Below are positions 7,737 through 10,441 of a DNA stretch of 10,441 nucleotides, one piece after another. Every line of letters starts with the position of its first letter. The first letter of the stretch is position 1. The notes beneath the pieces are model-generated. The model was not told the DNA's origin. It did not search any database and worked only from the letters and a program-made list of their open reading frames with translations. The position numbers were made by a program, and so were the translations under genes. Source of the DNA: an uncultured Veillonella sp. (GTDB taxonomy: Bacteria > Bacillota > Negativicutes > Veillonellales > Veillonellaceae); NCBI RefSeq assembly GCF_900545205.1, contig NZ_UQYC01000062.1, forward strand, positions 1 through 10,441. The letters run 5' to 3'.

Positions 7737-8189
7737 TCATTGCGCTTGTGAATATGGCAACGCTTCAGCCTCAATCAACTGTTCACGTTGAGCAAGAGTT
7801 TTAAAGTTAACCTGCTCCAACTGATTAATTAATTGATCCTGAATCGTCCCCATAGCCTCATTGATAGCACAATGCCCCATACAAGATTTAGAGCAAGAAC
7901 CTACATCATATAAACACCGTTGTAAATACGCATCCCCTTCTACCGCTCTAATTACATCGAGCAATGAAATCTCTTGAGGATCTCGATTGAGGGCAAACCC
8001 ACCATCTACACCGCGAAAGGATTTCATAATCCCAGCTGCAATGAGACTACGCATAATCTTAAGCAAAAATCGTTCTGGAATCAATTCCTGCTCAGCCAAT
8101 ACAGAGCCAGTTATCTTCGTTCCCGAAGGTAATAGCGCCATATGCAAGACCATGCGAAATGCATAATCCGTGGCCTGATTTAACTTCAT
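7737..8189 (-). CDS. Rrf2-family redox or Fe-S transcriptional regulator upstream of cydAB
   Basis: Rrf2 proteins (IscR, NsrR, CymR, RirA) are small winged-helix DNA-binding regulators, many of which sense iron, nitric oxide or redox state through an Fe-S cluster held by three cysteines. This 150-residue protein opens with the family start MKLNQATDYAFR. It carries the helix-turn-helix and recognition region at about 26-52 (ending in KIMRSLIAAG) and the wing motif SFRGVDGGFAL (57-67). A cysteine cluster follows at C92, C99, C103 and C107: four cysteines with spacing 6-3-3, where IscR has three spaced 5-5. The start at 8189 is preferred over the in-frame ATG at 8255 because AAGGAG lies five bases before it, the family N-terminus begins there, and the longer form would begin inside the promoter dyad. 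It lies 63 bp before cydA on the same strand. A bd-oxidase regulator responding to O2, NO or redox stress is the natural inference; the ligand cannot be read from sequence. Confidence 0.92.
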   Translation of the reverse strand: MKLNQATDYAFRMVLHMALLPSGTKITGSVLAEQELIPERFLLKIMRSLIAAGIMKSFRGVDGGFALNRDPQEISLLDVIRAVEGDAYLQRCLYDVGSCSKSCMGHCAINEAMGTIQDQLINQLEQVNFKTLAQREQLIEAEALPYSQAQ

Positions 8190-8194
8190 AAGGT

Positions 8195-8200
8195 CTCCTT
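8195..8200 (-). promoter_or_regulatory. rrf2 ribosome binding site
   Basis: AAGGAG on the minus strand lies five bases before the ATG at 8189. It decides the start against the longer reading frame opening at 8255. Confidence 0.8.
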
Positions 8201-8234
8201 TCTCGTGCACTCGGACAAACGTATTACTAAATCT

Positions 8235-8263
8235 AGTATAATCGAAATAAAACAATACTGCAA
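8235..8263 (-). promoter_or_regulatory. Probable promoter of rrf2 (and cydAB)
   Basis: On the minus strand TATACT (8235-8240, five of six consensus bases) is a good -10. A poor -35, TTGCAG (8258-8263), lies exactly 17 bp upstream. Transcription would start near 8228 with a leader of about 39 nt. The weak -35 fits a promoter controlled by a bound protein, and the large dyad at 8245-8279 covers it. Confidence 0.55.
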
Positions 8264-8279
8264 TGGTATTGTTTTATTT
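8245..8279. promoter_or_regulatory. Large perfect dyad over the rrf2 promoter, likely operator
   Basis: Two perfect 14-bp arms (8245-8258, AAATAAAACAATAC, and 8266-8279, its reverse complement) flank a 7-bp centre. The dyad covers the -35 and the upstream part of the spacer of the rrf2 promoter and ends 4 bp before the -10, the position expected of a repressor operator. It lies upstream of the predicted transcription start, so it would act as DNA rather than as an RNA hairpin. Autoregulation by the Rrf2 protein is the simplest reading. I saw no second copy of its AATAC-N7-GTATT core before cydA or cydDC. Confidence 0.6.
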
Positions 8280-8373
8280 ATTGAGAATTAGCATATATAG
8301 ATTTTATACCCATTAATAAGGTATTATCTGAATATTTTTATGTCCCTTAAATAGCATTATGAATTCTATTATC

Positions 8374-8403
8374 AAAAAAAGACTGCCCACGAATGAGCAG
8401 TCT
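8374..8403 (-). terminator. Intrinsic terminator after moaB
   Basis: On the minus strand a 7-bp stem (AGACTGC/GCAGTCT, 8397-8403 with 8380-8386) continues through one mismatch into two more pairs capped by a TTCG tetraloop, and is followed by a run of T residues (8374-8380). It starts 7 bp past the moaB stop. Confidence 0.92.
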
Positions 8404-8410
8404 AAATATA

Positions 8411-8905
8411 TTATTTTGTAATTTCTCGAACGAGATGGGCCATTTCAGGAATGATAAGTTTACTCATAGCTAATGTAACGGCACCTACAGAGCCTGGCAC
8501 AGAGAACATCAAGGTGTTATTGTTGACCCCTGCTTCAGCACGAGACGCCATCGCCTTAGTACCAATATCCTCTGTATAGGACAAATATCTAAAGATTTCA
8601 CCAAATCCAGGAATATGTTTCTCATAGAGGCTATTCGCAGCTTCAATTGTCACATCTCGCTTAGCAATGCCAGTGCCACCTGTAGAAATGATAACATCAA
8701 TATTTTCATCATTACACCATGGGATCATAGCATTTCTAATTTCATCGTAATCATCAATAACAATTTTACGATCTGCCACAATATGGTCTGCTTGTTCTAA
8801 AAACTCTTGTACTTTATTACCGCCTTTATCGGTTTCAAAGGTACGAGTATCAGAAACTGTTAAAACAGCAACGCGTAAAGGTCTTGCTACAACTTCGTAA
8901 GACAT
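8411..8905 (-). CDS. moaB: MoaB/MogA-family molybdenum cofactor protein
   Basis: Proteins of this family bind molybdopterin, and active members adenylylate it before molybdenum insertion; E. coli MoaB itself is reported to lack that activity. The 164-residue protein has the single-domain fold pattern: VAVLTVSDTRT (12-22), the molybdopterin-binding loop TGGTG (75-79) followed by AKRDVTIEA, then GFGEIFRYLS (100-109), SRAEAGV (121-127) and SVPGS (135-139). The FGEIFRYLS and SRAEAGV blocks resemble MoaB more than MogA. The start at 8905 is preferred over the in-frame ATG at 8950 because AGGAGG lies four bases before it; the longer form would begin inside the preceding gene. It follows the deacetylase gene by 8 bp and ends at its own terminator. 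No other cofactor gene lies in the window, so the pairing looks like operon sharing rather than a pathway cluster. Confidence 0.93.
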   Translation of the reverse strand: MSYEVVARPLRVAVLTVSDTRTFETDKGGNKVQEFLEQADHIVADRKIVIDDYDEIRNAMIPWCNDENIDVIISTGGTGIAKRDVTIEAANSLYEKHIPGFGEIFRYLSYTEDIGTKAMASRAEAGVNNNTLMFSVPGSVGAVTLAMSKLIIPEMAHLVREITK

Positions 8906-8909
8906 AGTT

Positions 8910-8915
8910 CCTCCT
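8910..8915 (-). promoter_or_regulatory. moaB ribosome binding site overlapping the deacetylase stop codon
   Basis: AGGAGG on the minus strand shares two bases with the TAG stop of the deacetylase gene (8914-8916), giving TAGGAGG. Ribosomes finishing the first gene are placed to start moaB, which suggests coupling and explains the start at 8905. Confidence 0.8.
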
Positions 8916-9774
8916 AGAATAACGGAATAATAGATGCTAATCTCGGCCATCCATTATCGCGTAAAAAATCACGTAATGCCCATGTGTAGTGAATAAATGG
9001 TGCACAATGTAGGCGCATCCAGAACGATAGATATGGTGTATCACCTTGGAATATAGCCAATCGATTTAAGGCATATAGATTATCTCCTGGCTGTACTGTA
9101 CCTGGTTGTACTGTGAAAGCCATTTTATAACCAGACTGTTTAGTTACATATTGAACGAGCATATCGTTAAACCCACCAGGATATGCTAGATACTCAATAG
9201 GCTCACCCAAAATCCCCTCCAAAGAAGTCTTCCCACCAAGAAGAGCATCCGGTAATTCGGTAGGGTCAATTTTTGTTAAAATTTTATGATGATTTGTATG
9301 GCCTTGAATATCAAATCCACCCGCTTCCATTTGGTGCATTTGTTCTGTAGAAACAAAACCAGGCGTATTAGCTGCATCACTAATCATAAACAAGGTAGCC
9401 TTCATGTTGTATTCCTTTAAAATAGGCAATACATTTTTATAGTTATCTACATAGCCATCATCAAAGGTGATAACAATTGGCTTATTGGGTAATTCAGCAC
9501 CATTTTCTAAATAATCATATAATTGATCTAATGTAATCGTGTTGTATCCCTGATTATGTAAATACTCCATCTGCTCTCTAAACTGATCAACATGAAGAGT
9601 CAAAGCTGAATGCTTTTCATCGTTTACTTGATGGTAATTAAGAACTGGTACACCATAGATTTTATAATCAGTAGACAGCCCCCACATAACACCAAAAGAG
9701 ATAGCTAAAATTGCAATACATATTGCGAGAAAACATAATAATTTTTTAATACAGCTCTTGCCATATTTATACAT
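8914..9774 (-). CDS. Membrane-anchored polysaccharide deacetylase (CE4 family)
   Basis: CE4 enzymes remove acetyl groups from N-acetylated sugars in peptidoglycan, chitin-like or poly-GlcNAc polymers using a bound metal. The 286-residue protein starts with a basic stretch and one hydrophobic segment (about 11-33), a signal anchor placing the rest outside the inner membrane. The catalytic domain follows: VPVLNYHQV (42-50, as in IcaB/PgaB-like proteins), motif 1 TFDDGY (103-108) with D105 as likely base and D106 as metal ligand, motif 2 H159-x3-H163 completing the metal site, and AYPGG (197-201) where motif 3 usually reads RYPYG. The motif 3 Arg is therefore absent, as in some IcaB/PgaB-type members. 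The start has only a GGAG site 12 bases upstream, but an in-frame TGA just before it rules out an earlier start. It has its own promoter and is coupled to moaB. The substrate is unknown; cell-wall or exopolysaccharide modification is likely. Confidence 0.9.
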   Translation of the reverse strand: MYKYGKSCIKKLLCFLAICIAILAISFGVMWGLSTDYKIYGVPVLNYHQVNDEKHSALTLHVDQFREQMEYLHNQGYNTITLDQLYDYLENGAELPNKPIVITFDDGYVDNYKNVLPILKEYNMKATLFMISDAANTPGFVSTEQMHQMEAGGFDIQGHTNHHKILTKIDPTELPDALLGGKTSLEGILGEPIEYLAYPGGFNDMLVQYVTKQSGYKMAFTVQPGTVQPGDNLYALNRLAIFQGDTPYLSFWMRLHCAPFIHYTWALRDFLRDNGWPRLASIIPLF

Positions 9775-9811
9775 ATAAACTAATCACTCCAATCCACTTA
9801 AGCATATAATG

Positions 9812-9840
9812 AGAATATCACACATACCTAGTATTATCAA
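9812..9840 (-). promoter_or_regulatory. Promoter of the deacetylase-moaB unit
   Basis: On the minus strand TTGATA (9835-9840, five of six) is separated by exactly 17 bp from TATTCT (9812-9817, four of six), which is preceded by TGA and so forms an extended -10. Transcription would start near 9805, giving a leader of about 31 nt. Confidence 0.65.
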
Positions 9841-9913
9841 GAAAATCCCTCACAAGATATTCATATTAATCTATGAATGAAAATATTTATTAGTAATATG
9901 CAAAAATAGACAT

Positions 9914-9953
9914 AAAAAAGCCCTATAAACTTGGAGATCAAGAGTATAGGGCT
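9914..9953 (-). terminator. Intrinsic terminator ending a minus-strand transcript from the right
   Basis: On the minus strand a 9-bp stem (AGCCCTATA/TATAGGGCT in plus reading, 9919-9927 with 9945-9953), a 2x2 internal loop and a further 4-bp stem with a 5-nt loop lead into five or six T residues (9914-9919). A good terminator here implies that something transcribed on the minus strand ends just to its right, where I find no intact gene. Confidence 0.85.
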
Positions 9954-10053
9954 CGTTATTTACATATATTTAAAGTTATACAGTCATTTACAATTCGGTA
10001 ACATTGGTACTCGTGTCTACATAATGCTATTAATTTACATATATTTGAAGTTA

Positions 10054-10140
10054 CTAAGCGGCTTTACGGTCGATACCATTGGTGCTACGCACCGCGGTAT
10101 CGGTTTGATATGGTTTATATCTACCACTAGCCGCGGCTTC
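10054..10140 (-). pseudogene. Possible C-terminal coding remnant, 28 codons
   Basis: Between a TAG at 10141-10143 and a TAG at 10054-10056 the minus strand is open for 28 codons ending STNGIDRKAA. There is no start codon. A diverged relative ending DTSTNVTEL lies in the neighbouring copy (stop at 9988-9990). The composition looks protein-like but the stretch is too short to prove coding. I do not recognise the family. Confidence 0.25.
10071..10102. other. Strong GC-rich hairpin
   Basis: A 7-bp stem (CGATACC, 10071-10077, with GGTATCG, 10096-10102), a small internal loop, a second 5-bp stem (GGTGC/GCACC) and a 3-nt loop form a compact hairpin. It has no T tract on either strand. The equivalent place in the neighbouring copy (about 9994-10020) does not fold as well. 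Confidence 0.5.
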
Positions 10141-10150
10141 CTATCAATCC

Positions 10151-10441
10151 TCACTGTGGATTTCCCTTCTCTGCTCCGCAGCTCGGTAAATCTTACGTTC
10201 GGAAGCACTCATATGGGTCATTTGCGTCGCTTAGTTCTAAGTCCTCTTCGGTTGCCCTACTTGCTTCCTCACTGTGGATTTCCCTTCTCTGCTCCGCAGT
10301 TCGGTAAATCTTACGTTCGGAAGCACTCATATGGGTCATTTGCGTCGCTTAGTTCTAAGTCCTCTTCGGTTGCCCTACTTGCTTCCTCACTGTGGATTTC
10401 CCTTCTCTGCTCCGCAGTTCGGTAAATCTTACGTTCGGAAG
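10151..10441. repeat. 118-bp tandem repeat array, at least 2.5 copies, running off the window
   Basis: Unit 1 is 10151-10268, unit 2 is 10269-10386, and unit 3 is cut by the window end after 55 bases. Units 1 and 2 differ at one position (10182 C, 10300 T; unit 3 also has T at 10418). The unit length is not a multiple of three, so no single reading frame can run through several copies. The array is markedly more GC-rich than the flanking spacer DNA and purine-rich on the minus strand. It contains TGCTTCC and GGAAGCA arms that can pair within a unit or between neighbours, and small hairpins such as CTGC-GGA-GCAG. Direct repeat without unique spacers excludes CRISPR. The function is unknown. 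Confidence 0.9.

Larger units (their letters stand above)
9954..10150 (-). other. Degenerate gene-free region: two diverged copies of a roughly 75-bp segment
   Basis: The 19-bp stretches 9960-9978 and 10035-10053 differ at one base. The similarity continues, with gaps, into CATTGGTACTCGTG and CATTGGTGCTACGCA about 25 bp further on, so an ancestral segment was duplicated with a 75-bp period. On the minus strand both copies end in short open stretches that share an STN motif followed by a stop. There is no intact ORF. I read it as the decayed 3' ends of a duplicated gene, or a structured non-coding RNA, upstream of the terminator at 9914-9953. Confidence 0.5.

Noticed and set aside
8190..8255. 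Longer N-terminus for the Rrf2 protein (ATG at 8255)
   Set aside because: It would begin within the promoter dyad, lacks a ribosome site, and adds residues ahead of the conserved family start.
8245..8279. Dyad as a transcription terminator
   Set aside because: moaB already ends at a strong terminator about 100 bp upstream, the stem is almost pure AT apart from a few pairs, and no T tract follows beyond the arm itself.
8906..8950. Longer N-terminus for MoaB (ATG at 8950)
   Set aside because: It would overlap the deacetylase coding sequence, while a strong AGGAGG directly precedes the ATG at 8905.
10151..10400. DnaA-box-like TGTGGATTT in each repeat unit, suggesting an origin
   Set aside because: It matches the consensus at only seven of nine positions, occurs once per 118 bp, and there is no adjacent dnaA gene or AT-rich unwinding region tied to it.
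9931..10425. Plus-strand open frame of 164 codons over the terminator and repeats
   Set aside because: It begins inside a terminator hairpin, has no ribosome binding site, and reads the same 118-bp repeat in two different frames. It is open by chance of composition.
10151..10441. CRISPR array
   Set aside because: The repeated unit is 118 bp and continuous, with no alternating short repeats and unique spacers, and no cas gene is near.

Overview
The window reads as chromosomal DNA of an AT-rich, low-GC bacterium with strong Shine-Dalgarno sites. Every gene I can support lies on the minus strand. The combination of a cytochrome bd oxidase with short-loop CydA, a single fused CydDC transporter, an Rrf2 regulator and a MoaB protein in AT-rich DNA suggests a member of the Negativicutes, perhaps Veillonella. 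That placement is inference from gene content and style; no search was run.

Read in the direction of transcription (high to low coordinates), the right end (10441 to about 9954) has no convincing gene. It holds a 118-bp tandem repeat that runs off the window edge, then two diverged copies of a roughly 75-bp segment with a strong hairpin and short protein-like fragments, closed by a good minus-strand terminator at 9914-9953. Next comes a two-gene unit: a membrane-anchored CE4 polysaccharide deacetylase with a clear promoter, and moaB, whose ribosome binding site overlaps the deacetylase stop codon. A terminator with a TTCG-capped stem ends that unit at 8374-8403.

The core of the window is a cytochrome bd module. 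An Rrf2-family regulator with four clustered cysteines has a promoter overlapped by a 14-bp-arm perfect dyad. It is followed after 63 bp, with no terminator between, by cydA and cydB, which overlap by 10 bp. Two hairpins follow cydB, the second being a strong terminator. After about 110 bp carrying an imperfect direct repeat comes a 1194-residue fused CydD-CydC ABC transporter. CydAB is the quinol oxidase, CydDC is needed to assemble it, and the Rrf2 protein is the obvious candidate to set its expression by redox, oxygen or nitric oxide signals.

The left end holds one unrecognised 390-residue membrane protein with its own promoter, flanked by terminator-like hairpins. The most unusual parts are the 118-bp array and its degenerate flank, the large dyad over the rrf2 promoter, the cysteine spacing of the regulator, and the cydDC fusion.
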